NCBI GenBank assembly: GCA_947302175.1
Contig: CAMYVB010000014.1
Span: forward strand, 1 to 48,596
Direction: 5' to 3'
DNA from: an uncultured Bacteroidales bacterium
GTDB lineage: Bacteria; Bacteroidota; Bacteroidia; Bacteroidales; UBA932
DNA: 48,596 bases
Positions 8,552 to 17,235 of this stretch are shown in pieces (positions within the stretch are counted from its first letter, which is position 1; each line of letters starts with the position of its first letter). The position numbers and the translations under genes are program-made. The notes beneath the pieces were generated by a model, which was given only the letters and a program-made list of their open reading frames with translations, was not told the origin of the DNA and searched no databases.

Positions 8552-8584
8552 ATTGGCCCCCGCTTGATTTAGCAGCTAATTTTG
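8552..8584 (+). promoter_or_regulatory. promoter of carB
   Basis: ATTG (8552-8555), 21 nt, then TAATTTTG (8577-8584) matches the Bacteroidetes -33/-7 pattern. The start site would be near 8590, leaving a leader of about 45 nt before the carB ATG at 8636. Confidence 0.65.
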
Positions 8585-8635
8585 TAAATTAGCGAGTTCG
8601 CATAACAAAGAATAGTCAGTTAGTAGTACGATACC

Positions 8636-11600
8636 ATGAAAAAGAAGCTCAACAAAGTACTGGTTCTGGGGAGCGGAGCGCTCAAGATTGGTCAGGCCGG
8701 AGAGTTTGACTACAGCGGCGCCCAGGCCCTCAAGGCCCTCAGGGACGAAGGCATAGCCTCGGTCCTGATTAATCCCAACATTGCGACCGTCCAGACGAGC
8801 GAAGGCGTCGCGGACAAGGTTTATTTCCTGCCCGTCACCCCCGTCTTTGTCGAGAAAGTCATCGAAAAGGAGCGCCCCGACGGCATACTCCTTTCTTTCG
8901 GCGGCCAGACCGCCCTCAACTGCGGCGTTGAACTCTTCCGCAGCGGTGTTCTCGAAAGGTACGGCGTCGAAGTCCTCGGCACCTCAGTCCAGACCATCAT
9001 TGACACTGAAGACCGCGAGCTCTTTGTCGAGCGCCTCGACGAGATTGAGGTAAAGACCATCAAGTCGCACGCCGTCGAAAGCCTCGAAGATGCGAAAAAG
9101 GCGGCCAATGACATAGGCTACCCCGTGATCCTGCGCTCGGCCTTCGCCCTCGGAGGCCTGGGCTCGGGCTTCTGCGACAACGAAAGCGAGCTCGAAGTGA
9201 CGGGCGAAAAGGCCTTTTCCTTCGCTCCTCAGGTGCTCGTCGAAAAGTCGCTCAAAGGCTGGAAAGAGATTGAGTTCGAAGTCGTGCGCGACGCCACCGA
9301 CCTCTGCTTCACCGTCTGTGACATGGAGAATTTCGACCCCCTGGGCATACACACCGGCGAAAGCATAGTCGTCGCCCCCACCCAGAGCCTGACTCAGCAG
9401 GAGATAGATTTCCTCCACGAGCTCTCAATAAAGATAGTGCGCCACCTCGGCATAGTGGGTGAGTGCAACATACAGTTCGCCCTCGCCCCCGACGGCAGCA
9501 TGGACTACCGCGTGATTGAGCTGAACGCTCGCCTGAGCCGCTCCTCGGCTCTCGCATCCAAGGCTACCGGTTACCCTCTTGCAACAGTCGCAGCCAAAAT
9601 CGCCCTCGGCTACGGCCTCAAGGAAATTGGCGACGCTGCCAAGGCCCCCGAGGTGGACTACATAGTTTGCAAGCTGCCCCGCTGGGACCTCGCAAAAATC
9701 AAGGGCGTGAGTCGCGAAATCGGTACCTCGATGAAGAGCGTCGGCGAAGTGATGGCCATAGGCAAGAGCTTCGAGGAAGCCCTCCAGAAAGGTATGCGTA
9801 TGATAGGTCAGGGCGCAGTTGGATTCGTGTGCAACAAGCCCTATAAGGCCGACGACCTCGATTACGCTCTCTCGCACCCCACAGACACGCGCCTTCTCGC
9901 CATCGCCGCCGCCTTCGAGGAAGGGTACAGCGTGGAGCGCATAGCAGACCTCACCAAAATCGACAAAGTGTTCCTCGAGCGGCTCTTCAAGATTGAGACG
10001 ACCTACCGCGCCCTCGAGGCTCTCGGCTCCCTCGGCGAAGTGACCCCAGAAATGATGCTGGAAGCCAAGAAGGAAGGTTTCTCAGATATACAGATAAGCC
10101 GCGTATTCGGCTGTAGCGAGGCCCTCGTGCGCGAAAAGCGCCTCTCCATGGCCATACGCGCTGCCGTTAAGAAAATCAAAACCACTTCCACCGGCACCCC
10201 TTCCACCTCCGACTACCTGTACCTCAGTTACGGCCCCTCCGGCGACGGAAAAACGGCCACCGACGACGTAGCTTTCGGCACCAGCTCCAAGCCCACGGTA
10301 GTGGTCCTTGGCAGCGGCGCATACAGGATAGGCAGCAGCGTGGAGTTCGACTCCTGCAGCGTCAGCGCCCTTAACACCCTGAGGGAAAAGGGCCGCCGCG
10401 CCGTGATGATAAACTACAACCCCGAGACCGTCTCCACCGACTACGACTCCTGCGACCGCCTCTATTTCGACGAGCTCAGCTTCGAGACCGTGACCGCCAT
10501 CTGCACCCTGGAAGCCCCCGAGGGCGTCGTCGTGAGCGTAGGCGGCCAGATCCCCAACAACCTCGCCCTGCCGCTCGCCGATGCCCTCATCAAGCTTCTC
10601 GGCACGAGCGCAGAGTCCATAGACAAGGCTGAGGACCGCAACAAGTTCTCTTCCATAGTGGATGCCCTTGGCATTGACCAGCCCCGCTGGAGCGAACTCA
10701 CGACCAGGGACGCCGTGGACGACTTCGTCGCCGAGGTGGGCTTCCCCGTGCGCGTGCGTCCCTCCTCTGTCCTTTCAGGTGCTGCCATGAACGTCTGCTA
10801 CAACCGCGACCATCTCGGCCGCTTCCTCGCCGAGGCTGTGGAGGTGAGCGAAGAGCACCCGGTCGTCATCAGCTCCTTCATGCAGCGCTGCAAGGAAATT
10901 GAGTTCGACGCCGTCGCCGACGGCGGCAAGGTTCTCGTTTCTGCCATCTCCGAGCACGTTGAATTCGCCGGCGTACACTCCGGCGATGCCACAATACAAT
11001 TCCCCGCCCAGAAGCTCTACGGCGTCACAGCTGCGCGCATACGCAAGATAGCTGCTAAGATCGCCGCCGAACTCAACATAACAGGCCCCTTCAACATCCA
11101 GTTCCTCGCCGGCCCTGACTACATCAAGGTCATCGAGTGCAACCTGAGGGCCTCGCGCAGCTTCCCCTTCGTCTCCAAAGTGCTCAAGGTCAACTTTATA
11201 GACCTTGCGGTGCGCTGCATGCTGGGTGAGCATCCCGCCAAGCTGGACATCGACCCCTTCGAGCTTGAGTACGTCGGTGTCAAGGCCTCGCAGTTCTCAT
11301 TCTCGCGCCTCGGTCAGGCCGACCCCGTGCTGGGCGTCGATATGGCCTCGACCGGCGAGGTGGGTTGCCTTGGCGACAGTTTTGACGAAGCGCTGCTCAA
11401 GGCCATGCTCTCTGTCGGGTACCGCATCCCCCGCAAGGCCGTGCTGGTCTCCTCCGGCGACGCCCTGCAGAAAGCTGACATGCTCGAGGCATGCAAGGCC
11501 CTGGACGCCAAGGGATACGACATCTGGGCCACCAGCGGCACCTACCGCTATCTCCGCGATTGCGAGCTGCCCTGCCGCCGCGCCCTCTGGCCCTCGGAAG

Positions 11601-11851
11601 ACGCTTCCGCCGACGAGGACGCCCCCTATGCGCTCGACCTCATCGCCGAGGGCAAGGTGGACATGGTCGTGAACATACCCAAGAACTTCTCCACAGGCGA
11701 GCTGACCAATGGCTACAAGATACGCCGCGCCTCCATCGACTTCAACATACCGCTAATAACCAATTCCCGCCTTGCAACCGCCTACATCAAGGCTTTCTGC
11801 AACCTCAGCCTGGGCGACCTGAAAATCAAGGCCAGGGACGAATACCGCTAG
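8636..11851 (+). CDS. carB: carbamoyl-phosphate synthase large subunit
   Basis: Makes carbamoyl phosphate from bicarbonate, ammonia (from glutamine through the small subunit) and two ATP; the product feeds ArgF' and pyrimidine synthesis. The 1071-residue protein shows the two homologous halves: N-terminal LVLGSGALKIGQAGEFDYSG and the second VVLGSGAYRIGSSVEFD near residue 555, each followed by an ATP-grasp domain with ERVIELNARLSRSSALASKATGYP-like blocks, and the C-terminal MGS-type allosteric domain with the NIPKNFSTGELTNGYKIRR stretch. Length is typical. No carA is in view, so it must be elsewhere. The gene has its own promoter and is followed 6 nt later by a GH92 gene. Confidence 0.96.
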   Translation: MKKKLNKVLVLGSGALKIGQAGEFDYSGAQALKALRDEGIASVLINPNIATVQTSEGVADKVYFLPVTPVFVEKVIEKERPDGILLSFGGQTALNCGVELFRSGVLERYGVEVLGTSVQTIIDTEDRELFVERLDEIEVKTIKSHAVESLEDAKKAANDIGYPVILRSAFALGGLGSGFCDNESELEVTGEKAFSFAPQVLVEKSLKGWKEIEFEVVRDATDLCFTVCDMENFDPLGIHTGESIVVAPTQSLTQQEIDFLHELSIKIVRHLGIVGECNIQFALAPDGSMDYRVIELNARLSRSSALASKATGYPLATVAAKIALGYGLKEIGDAAKAPEVDYIVCKLPRWDLAKIKGVSREIGTSMKSVGEVMAIGKSFEEALQKGMRMIGQGAVGFVCNKPYKADDLDYALSHPTDTRLLAIAAAFEEGYSVERIADLTKIDKVFLERLFKIETTYRALEALGSLGEVTPEMMLEAKKEGFSDIQISRVFGCSEALVREKRLSMAIRAAVKKIKTTSTGTPSTSDYLYLSYGPSGDGKTATDDVAFGTSSKPTVVVLGSGAYRIGSSVEFDSCSVSALNTLREKGRRAVMINYNPETVSTDYDSCDRLYFDELSFETVTAICTLEAPEGVVVSVGGQIPNNLALPLADALIKLLGTSAESIDKAEDRNKFSSIVDALGIDQPRWSELTTRDAVDDFVAEVGFPVRVRPSSVLSGAAMNVCYNRDHLGRFLAEAVEVSEEHPVVISSFMQRCKEIEFDAVADGGKVLVSAISEHVEFAGVHSGDATIQFPAQKLYGVTAARIRKIAAKIAAELNITGPFNIQFLAGPDYIKVIECNLRASRSFPFVSKVLKVNFIDLAVRCMLGEHPAKLDIDPFELEYVGVKASQFSFSRLGQADPVLGVDMASTGEVGCLGDSFDEALLKAMLSVGYRIPRKAVLVSSGDALQKADMLEACKALDAKGYDIWATSGTYRYLRDCELPCRRALWPSEDASADEDAPYALDLIAEGKVDMVVNIPKNFSTGELTNGYKIRRASIDFNIPLITNSRLATAYIKAFCNLSLGDLKIKARDEYR

Positions 11852-11857
11852 ACCTTT

Positions 11858-14074
11858 ATGAAAGTCCTCCTGCTGCTTCTTACCGCTCTGTCAAGCACTC
11901 CGCTCTGCGACTACGTCCAGCCTTTCGTGGGCAGTTCGAACTTCGGCACCACCAACCCCGGCGCGGTCCTGCCAGCCGGCATGATGAGCGTTTCGCCCTT
12001 CAACGTGACGGGTTCAGACCTGAACACCTGGGACAAGGACAGCCGCTGGTGGAGCACTCCCTACAGCTCCGACAACTGCTTTTTCACAGGCTTCTCGCAT
12101 GTGAACCTCAGCGGCGTGGGCTGCCCCGAGCTGGGTGCGGTGCTCACTATGCCCACCGCGGGCGCCCTGGAGCCCGACTACCGCCGCTACGGCTCAACCT
12201 ACAGCGGCGAAACGGCCTCGCCGGGCTACTACGCCCTGCGCCTTAGTGCCTACGACATCCTGGCCGAGGTGAGCGCAACCCGCAGGAGCAGCATTGAGCG
12301 TTACACTTTCCACGAAGGGAAGGCGAATATCCTGGTCAATTTGGGCACTGCGCTCACAAACGAGACCGGAGGCTCAATGAGAGTCGTTTCCGACACCGAA
12401 ATCGAGGGAATGCGCCTCTGCGGCGGCTTTTGCTACAATTCGCAAGCGGTGTTTCCCCTCTATTTCGTAGTGCGCGTTTCAAAGACTCCCGCCGAGTCAG
12501 GGTTTTGGAAAAAACAACCTCCTATGACCGCAGAAGCGGCTTGGGACGCCGATGCCGGGAAATATAAGATTTACCGCAAGGGGCCCAGCGAGATCGCTGG
12601 CGACGACATAGGCTGGTGGTGCTCGTTCGACGCTGCTGAAGGGGAGAGCGTTACCCTGCAGGTGGGCGTATCTTTCGTGAGCTGCGAGAACGCGCGCCTC
12701 AACCTCGAGACTGAGCAGCCTTCCGCGCCTGATTTCGACGCCGTCCGCGCCGATGCGGCCGCCGCCTGGGAGTCAGAGCTCGGGCGCATACGCGTCACCG
12801 GCGGGACCCTGGAGCAGCGGCAGCTCTTCTACACCGCTCTCTATCACGCACTTATCCACCCCAACGTGCTTAGCGACCGCAACGGGGAGTACCCGCTGAT
12901 GGAAGGCGGCCCCCTCGCAAAGGCGAACGGGATCGATGTAGTGCGGCCGGGCATAGGGCGCGTCCCCGAGGGTCACGAGCGCTACACCGTTTTTTCGCTT
13001 TGGGACACCTGCCGCAACCTTCATCAGCTGATGACCCTGATCGCCCCCGAGCGTCAGGTCGATATGCTGCGCAGCATGGTGGATATGTATAAGGAATGGG
13101 GCTGGATGCCGAAATGGGAGCTTTACGGGCGCGAGACCTTCACCATGGAAGGCGACCCTTCAATTCCCGTCATCGCCGACAGCTACCTCAAGGGTCTTCG
13201 CGATTTCGACATCGATGCCGCATATCAGGCTTTCCTGAAATCCGCCGATACGGTTGAGGGCAATTTGATGCGTCCCGACATAGCGCCTTACATTGAGAAG
13301 GGCTACATACCGCTTGGATTCTACAGCGCAGACTTCTCGGGCGACAACTCGGTTTCGCACGCTCTGGAGTACTATATGGCCGACGCCGCGCTCTCGGGTC
13401 TTGCCCGCGCGCTTGCCGCTGAAAGGCCTTCTGAATCAGCGAAATACCTTGCCGAAGCCGAGAAGTTCCACGCCCGCTCAATGGGCTATAAGCACTATTA
13501 CAGCGCTGAGTCAGGGACCCTTCGTCCCATTACTAAAGAAGGGGAGTTCCTCACTCCCTTCAACCCCCGCCAGGGCGAGAACTTCGAGCCCGTGCCCGGC
13601 TTCCATGAGGGCAGCGCCTGGAACTACACTTTCTACGTCCCCCACGATCCCGAGGGCCTCGCCGCGCTCATGGGGGGCAAGAAGGCTTTTGCCAAAAAGC
13701 TTCAGGCAGTCTTTGACGAGGGCCTCTACGACCCCGCCAATGAGCCCGACATAGCCTATCCCTTCCTTTTCAGCCGCTTCCCTTCGTCCGGAAAGCTGAC
13801 TTCCACGACTGTAGCCGCGCTGCTGGAAAAGCATTACACCCTCCTTCCTGACGGTATTCCGGGCAACGACGATACGGGCGTAATGTCGGCCTGGGCGGTT
13901 TTTGCAATGATGGGATTCTATCCCGATTGCCCCGGGCAGCCTTATTACACCCTTTTCAGCCCCGTGTTCGACGAGGTGAGGATAGGGGAGTCGATAGTAA
14001 TCAGGAATGCCTATAAAAAGCGCCCCGCACGCGTTTCCCACGAGGAATTCCTGAAGTTTTTCTCGGTAAAGTGA
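11858..14074 (+). CDS. glycoside hydrolase family 92 alpha-1,2-mannosidase
   Basis: Exo-acting, calcium-dependent alpha-mannosidases of this family trim mannose from host or fungal glycans. A short signal peptide (about residues 1-18) is followed at once by DYVQPFVGSSNFGTTNPGAV, the family opening; FSLWDTCRNLHQLM (near 380), DMYKEWGWMPKWELYG and GNDDTGVMSAWAVFAMMGFYP (near 668), the last containing the catalytic acidic residues, are also seen. Length 738 is normal. The product is secreted, probably periplasmic; there is no clear lipobox. It lies 6 nt after carB, so it is probably cotranscribed with it, and no SusCD pair or other polysaccharide-use genes are nearby. Confidence 0.93.
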   Translation: MKVLLLLLTALSSTPLCDYVQPFVGSSNFGTTNPGAVLPAGMMSVSPFNVTGSDLNTWDKDSRWWSTPYSSDNCFFTGFSHVNLSGVGCPELGAVLTMPTAGALEPDYRRYGSTYSGETASPGYYALRLSAYDILAEVSATRRSSIERYTFHEGKANILVNLGTALTNETGGSMRVVSDTEIEGMRLCGGFCYNSQAVFPLYFVVRVSKTPAESGFWKKQPPMTAEAAWDADAGKYKIYRKGPSEIAGDDIGWWCSFDAAEGESVTLQVGVSFVSCENARLNLETEQPSAPDFDAVRADAAAAWESELGRIRVTGGTLEQRQLFYTALYHALIHPNVLSDRNGEYPLMEGGPLAKANGIDVVRPGIGRVPEGHERYTVFSLWDTCRNLHQLMTLIAPERQVDMLRSMVDMYKEWGWMPKWELYGRETFTMEGDPSIPVIADSYLKGLRDFDIDAAYQAFLKSADTVEGNLMRPDIAPYIEKGYIPLGFYSADFSGDNSVSHALEYYMADAALSGLARALAAERPSESAKYLAEAEKFHARSMGYKHYYSAESGTLRPITKEGEFLTPFNPRQGENFEPVPGFHEGSAWNYTFYVPHDPEGLAALMGGKKAFAKKLQAVFDEGLYDPANEPDIAYPFLFSRFPSSGKLTSTTVAALLEKHYTLLPDGIPGNDDTGVMSAWAVFAMMGFYPDCPGQPYYTLFSPVFDEVRIGESIVIRNAYKKRPARVSHEEFLKFFSVK

Positions 14075-14082
14075 TTTTTTAT

Positions 14083-14090
14083 TATTTTTG
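14083..14090 (+). promoter_or_regulatory. -7 box upstream of small lipoprotein gene
   Basis: TATTTTTG matches TAnnTTTG and lies 28 nt before the ATG at 14119, just beyond the GH92 stop. A clear -33 TTTG is not seen at the right spacing, so support is partial. Confidence 0.5.
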
Positions 14091-14118
14091 CGTTAAATAG
14101 CAACAAACTTAACTAGCA

Positions 14119-14538
14119 ATGAAAAAATACATCGCAGTCTTTTTTGCAGCCGCCCTCATGGTCTGCTCCTGCGGCACTTCCCGCTATTCCTACTACCACG
14201 ACGATTACAGCCGCGGCCCTCGTCCCGGCTATAGCTATGACGGCCGCGACCAGTACAATCCCGGCCACTCCGATCCCACTTCCGAGATTCGCGAGAAAAA
14301 AGCCCGCGTGCGCCAGCTCGAAAGGAATCTGAGGAACGAGAAGCAGACCCTCAAGGTCCTGCAGGAGAACCTCAAGATCGACAAACGCAACGGTGCCGGC
14401 GCTTCTGTGATCCGCCGCGAAAAGAACGAAATCGAGCTTCTCAAGCGCCAGATCGCTTTCGACAAGGCCGAAATCAAGCGTCTTAAGAAAGACATCAGCG
14501 CCGCCCGCGAGTTCCGCGAAGAAGCCAGGAAGAAATAA
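14119..14538 (+). CDS. small coiled-coil lipoprotein
   Basis: 139 residues. The signal peptide ends in the lipobox-like MVCSC (Cys18), so the mature protein should be lipid-anchored in the envelope. After a tyrosine-rich stretch (about 22-45) almost all of residues 55-139 are charged and heptad-like (EIREKKARVRQLERNLRNE onward), predicting a long coiled coil rich in Arg, Lys and Glu. No enzyme motif is seen. Its own -7 box precedes it and a small membrane protein follows 15 nt later. Function is unknown; an envelope spacer or structural role would fit the shape. Confidence 0.75.
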   Translation: MKKYIAVFFAAALMVCSCGTSRYSYYHDDYSRGPRPGYSYDGRDQYNPGHSDPTSEIREKKARVRQLERNLRNEKQTLKVLQENLKIDKRNGAGASVIRREKNEIELLKRQIAFDKAEIKRLKKDISAAREFREEARKK

Positions 14539-14553
14539 TCACTCCCCGCTGTC

Positions 14554-14976
14554 ATGAAAAAGTCAAAAATCATTTTCTGGATCTGCCTTATCCTGGTGCT
14601 GGTCCTCGGCGGCTTGTTCTTCTTCCGCTTCTATTTCGTGTTCGGCGAGGGTGTCAAGGCCGGCGACCTCAACCAGTGCGTCTACAAGGGCGTCGTCTGG
14701 AAAACCTATGAGGGCCGTCTCATCCAGACGGGCTTCAAGGGTGCAGGCAAGGGAAGCGCCACCATCCAGAGCAACGAGTTCAATTTCTCCGTCAAGCCAG
14801 GTCCCGTGGCCGATTCCCTTATGAGGTGCAGCGGCAAGAGCGTCGAGCTCCACTACAAGGAGTACTTCGCCCCGCTCCCCTGGAGGGGCCATTCGCGCTA
14901 TGTAGTGGACGGTATCCTCTCCGTCGGGTCGGAAGCCGATCCGACCAATTTCATCCCCATAGTAGGAGAGGAATAA
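14554..14976 (+). CDS. hypothetical membrane-anchored protein, about 140 aa
   Basis: An N-terminal hydrophobic helix (residues about 5-29, IIFWICLILVLVLGGLFFFRF) would anchor it, leaving a roughly 110-residue extracytoplasmic domain rich in beta-type residues: VYKGVVWKTYEGRLIQTGF and SVELHYKEYFAPLPWRGHSRYVVDGI. Similar small Bacteroidales proteins exist and are sometimes mislabelled as 6-phosphogluconate dehydrogenase; nothing here resembles that enzyme. It is 15 nt after the coiled-coil lipoprotein and 3 nt before an M20 dipeptidase, so the three probably form one transcript. Function is not known. Confidence 0.75.
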   Translation: MKKSKIIFWICLILVLVLGGLFFFRFYFVFGEGVKAGDLNQCVYKGVVWKTYEGRLIQTGFKGAGKGSATIQSNEFNFSVKPGPVADSLMRCSGKSVELHYKEYFAPLPWRGHSRYVVDGILSVGSEADPTNFIPIVGEE

Positions 14977-14979
14977 GCC

Positions 14980-16326
14980 ATGAAGAAATACATTGAAGAC
15001 AACAGGGAGAGGTTCTTTGAGGAGCTTTTCTCCCTTTTGCGCATACCCTCTATCAGCGCCCGCAAGGAGCACAAGGCAGACATGGTCCTGTGCGCCGAGC
15101 GTCTTGCCGAGCTTCTGATGGAAGCCGGCGCCGACGAAGCCTATGCTTCTCCTTCCAAGGGCAATCCCGTCGTTTACGGCTGCAAGATGGTGGACCCTTC
15201 GCTGAAGACCGTCCTCGTGTATGGTCACTACGACGTGCAGCCCCCTGAGCCCCTCGAGAAGTGGCACAGCGACCCTTTCGAACCCGAAATCCACGACGGC
15301 GCCATCTGGGGCCGAGGAGCCAACGACGACAAGGGCCAGCTCTTCATGCACATCAAGGCATTCGAATTCCTCGTGCGCTCAGACCAGCTGAAACACAATG
15401 TCAAGTTCATGTTCGAGGGCGAGGAAGAGATAGGCAGCCCCAACCTTCCCGACTGGATTCGCGAGCATAAGGATATCCTGGGAGCCGACGTGTGCCTTGT
15501 TTCTGACACCACCATGATTTCCGATAAGGTGCCGTCCATCAACTGCGGCATGCGCGGTCTTGCATATCTGGAAGTAAAGGTTACGGGCCCCAACAAGGAC
15601 CTGCATTCAGGCCATTACGGCGGCGCCGTTGCCAATCCCATCACGGTCCTTTGCGAAATGATAGCCACTCTTATCGACAAGGACGGCCGCGTCACTGTGC
15701 CCGGATTCTACGACAAGGTGGTGGAGCTCTCCGCTGAAGACAGGGCCATGCTTGCACGCGCCCCCTTCGATCTCGAGGAGTACAAGTCTTTCCTCGACGT
15801 CAAGGAGCTTCGCGGCGAAAAGGGCTACACCCCCCTCGAGCGCACAGGCATACGCCCTTGCCTCGACGTTTGCGGCATTTGGGGCGGCTACACCGGCGAA
15901 GGAGCCAAGACCGTGCTTCCTTCCGAAGCCCATGCCAAGATTTCCATGCGCCTGGTGCCCAATCAGTTGAGCTCTGAAATCACTGAGCTCTTCGCCAAGC
16001 ATTTCCTTTCCATCGCCCCCGACTATGTCAAGGTTGAGGTCACACCCTGCGAAGGCGGCGACGGATTCCTCATACCCATCACCTCCGACGCCTACAAGGC
16101 TGCTTCCCGTGCAATGGGCGAAGTCTACGGTGTAGAGCCCGTCCCGAGCCGCGGCGGCGGCAGCATAGCCGTGCTTGCCGAGGTGCAGAAGATCCTTGGT
16201 ATAGACCCGCTCCTGATGGGTTTCGGCCTGGAAAGGGACACCATACATTCCCCGAACGAAAGTTATCTCCTTAGCCAGTTTTACGCCGGCATGGAGTCGA
16301 TAGTTCTGTTCTACAGGTATTATTGA
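14980..16326 (+). CDS. M20 family dipeptidase (CNDP/PepV-like)
   Basis: Cytoplasmic zinc dipeptidase of 448 residues. VLVYGHYDVQPPEP (near residue 80) gives the first metal His/Asp, WGRGANDDKGQLF the bridging Asp, and MFEGEEEIGSPNL (near 148) the catalytic Glu-Glu pair; the late PSRGGGSIAVLAEVQ and GFGLERDTIHSPNE supply the second metal half. The lid/dimerization domain lies between. Length agrees with the carnosinase-like subgroup, longer than ArgE-type M20 enzymes such as the one at 4809-5885. No signal peptide. The exact dipeptide cannot be told from sequence. Confidence 0.9.
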   Translation: MKKYIEDNRERFFEELFSLLRIPSISARKEHKADMVLCAERLAELLMEAGADEAYASPSKGNPVVYGCKMVDPSLKTVLVYGHYDVQPPEPLEKWHSDPFEPEIHDGAIWGRGANDDKGQLFMHIKAFEFLVRSDQLKHNVKFMFEGEEEIGSPNLPDWIREHKDILGADVCLVSDTTMISDKVPSINCGMRGLAYLEVKVTGPNKDLHSGHYGGAVANPITVLCEMIATLIDKDGRVTVPGFYDKVVELSAEDRAMLARAPFDLEEYKSFLDVKELRGEKGYTPLERTGIRPCLDVCGIWGGYTGEGAKTVLPSEAHAKISMRLVPNQLSSEITELFAKHFLSIAPDYVKVEVTPCEGGDGFLIPITSDAYKAASRAMGEVYGVEPVPSRGGGSIAVLAEVQKILGIDPLLMGFGLERDTIHSPNESYLLSQFYAGMESIVLFYRYY

Positions 16327-16332
16327 TATTTT

Positions 16333-16363
16333 TTTGGATTGGAGGGGAATTTTAGTAATTTTG
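16333..16363 (+). promoter_or_regulatory. promoter of the coiled-coil/zapA operon
   Basis: TTTG (16333-16336), 19 nt, TAATTTTG (16356-16363): a full match to the Bacteroidetes promoter. The predicted start near 16369 gives a leader of about 20 nt before ATG 16390. Confidence 0.8.
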
Positions 16364-16389
16364 CATTGATTAGGATTATTCCGTAAAGC

Positions 16390-16668
16390 ATGTTGAACGA
16401 AATACAGTCGAATTTCGAAAAACTCATAGCTCTTTATGAGTCGGAGCGGGACCGCGCGAGCAGTCTCGAGACCGAGCTCGAAAAGAGCCGCGCTGCGGAA
16501 GAGTCCTTGAGGAAGCAGATAGCAGAGCTTTCGGACCGGATTTCGCATCTGGAGCTAAAGGGAGCTTTCACCCCTGCCGCCGGCAACTCAAATGCAGGCG
16601 CGAGGGAAAAGATAGACGCACTCATAAGGGAAATAGACAAATGTATTTCCCTGCTGGAAAAAGAATAG
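16390..16668 (+). CDS. short coiled-coil protein upstream of ZapA
   Basis: 92 residues, strongly heptad-like from about 10 to 58 (ESERDRASSLETELEKSRAAEE and onward), then a Gly/Asn linker and a second short helix (REKIDALIREIDKCISLLEKE). The stop is 1 nt before the zapA start. The position, size and coiled-coil form suggest a division accessory partner for ZapA, like ZapB in other bacteria, but no direct homology is claimed. It has its own good promoter. Confidence 0.75.
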   Translation: MLNEIQSNFEKLIALYESERDRASSLETELEKSRAAEESLRKQIAELSDRISHLELKGAFTPAAGNSNAGAREKIDALIREIDKCISLLEKE

Positions 16669-16669
16669 A

Positions 16670-16969
16670 ATGGACCAGAGCATCACGCTTAAGATAGCGG
16701 GTAGGGAATACCCCCTGAAAGCAAGCTCTCCCGAGATGGAGCAGCTGATGAGGCTCGCCGCCGAGTCGATCAACTCTAAGCTGGCGGTCTATGACTCCCG
16801 TTTCCCCGGGAAGGACCTCGTGGACAAGTTCGCCTTCGTGTGTCTCAACGAGGCCGTAGCCCGTCTCAGCACCCAGCGCAAGTACGCCTTGAAAGAAGAG
16901 CAGGAGCAACAGCTCCTCGAGCAAACGAAAGCATATCTGACAAGCATTGAAAAAGAAAGCAGCCGTTAG
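16670..16969 (+). CDS. zapA: cell division protein ZapA
   Basis: ZapA binds FtsZ and bundles protofilaments at the Z ring. The 99-residue protein has the family beginning, SITLKIAGREYPLKASSPEMEQLMRLAAESINSKL, followed by the long C-terminal coiled coil (FVCLNEAVARLSTQ to the end). It is translationally coupled to the coiled-coil gene before it. Its stop codon lies inside the first arm of a structured RNA that follows, and rny comes next, an order I recall as common in Bacteroidetes. Confidence 0.88.
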   Translation: MDQSITLKIAGREYPLKASSPEMEQLMRLAAESINSKLAVYDSRFPGKDLVDKFAFVCLNEAVARLSTQRKYALKEEQEQQLLEQTKAYLTSIEKESSR

Positions 16970-17144
16970 TCCCTTTTGCTGAAAACAACACCCTCAAGGG
17001 AAACGGGTATGCTCACTCCGTCGATGGCGGGCCAATGTAGCCTCATGGTGATACGGCGAATGCCGTACGGTGGAGGCCTGAACCGGAGTGGAGCCCAAAT
17101 CGTGAATGACAGATTTTTCTGACATCCCGGCTAACGGCTTTTTT
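16961..17144 (+). ncRNA. ssrS: 6S-like RNA between zapA and rny
   Basis: A closing stem AGCCGTTAG (16961-16969) and CTAACGGCT (17131-17139) is perfectly paired, followed by six T. Inside it GCTCACTCCG pairs with CGGAGTGGAGC (one bulge), then a large asymmetric bubble, then an apical hairpin with GCCTC/GAGGC and ACGGC-GAAT-GCCGT. A rod of about 180 nt with a central bubble is the shape of 6S RNA, which sequesters RNA polymerase. The position after zapA also agrees with 6S genes of many bacteria. The 5' end overlaps the last codons of zapA, so it may be processed from that transcript. The RNA is well supported; the 6S name is inference. Confidence 0.65.
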
Positions 17145-17156
17145 CAATATTTCATT

Positions 17157-17200
17157 CGGCTGCTTCCCCCGCCTGTGAAGGAAGGGAGCGGCCGTTTTTT
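17157..17200 (+). terminator. rho-independent terminator before rny
   Basis: CGGCTGCTTCCC (17157-17168) pairs with GGGAGCGGCCG (17184-17194), one bulge and one wobble, and is followed by six T. It lies after the 6S-like RNA and would insulate rny from upstream reading. Confidence 0.7.
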
Positions 17201-17235
17201 ATGTGAAACTTATTAACACCATATATTCTTAACGT

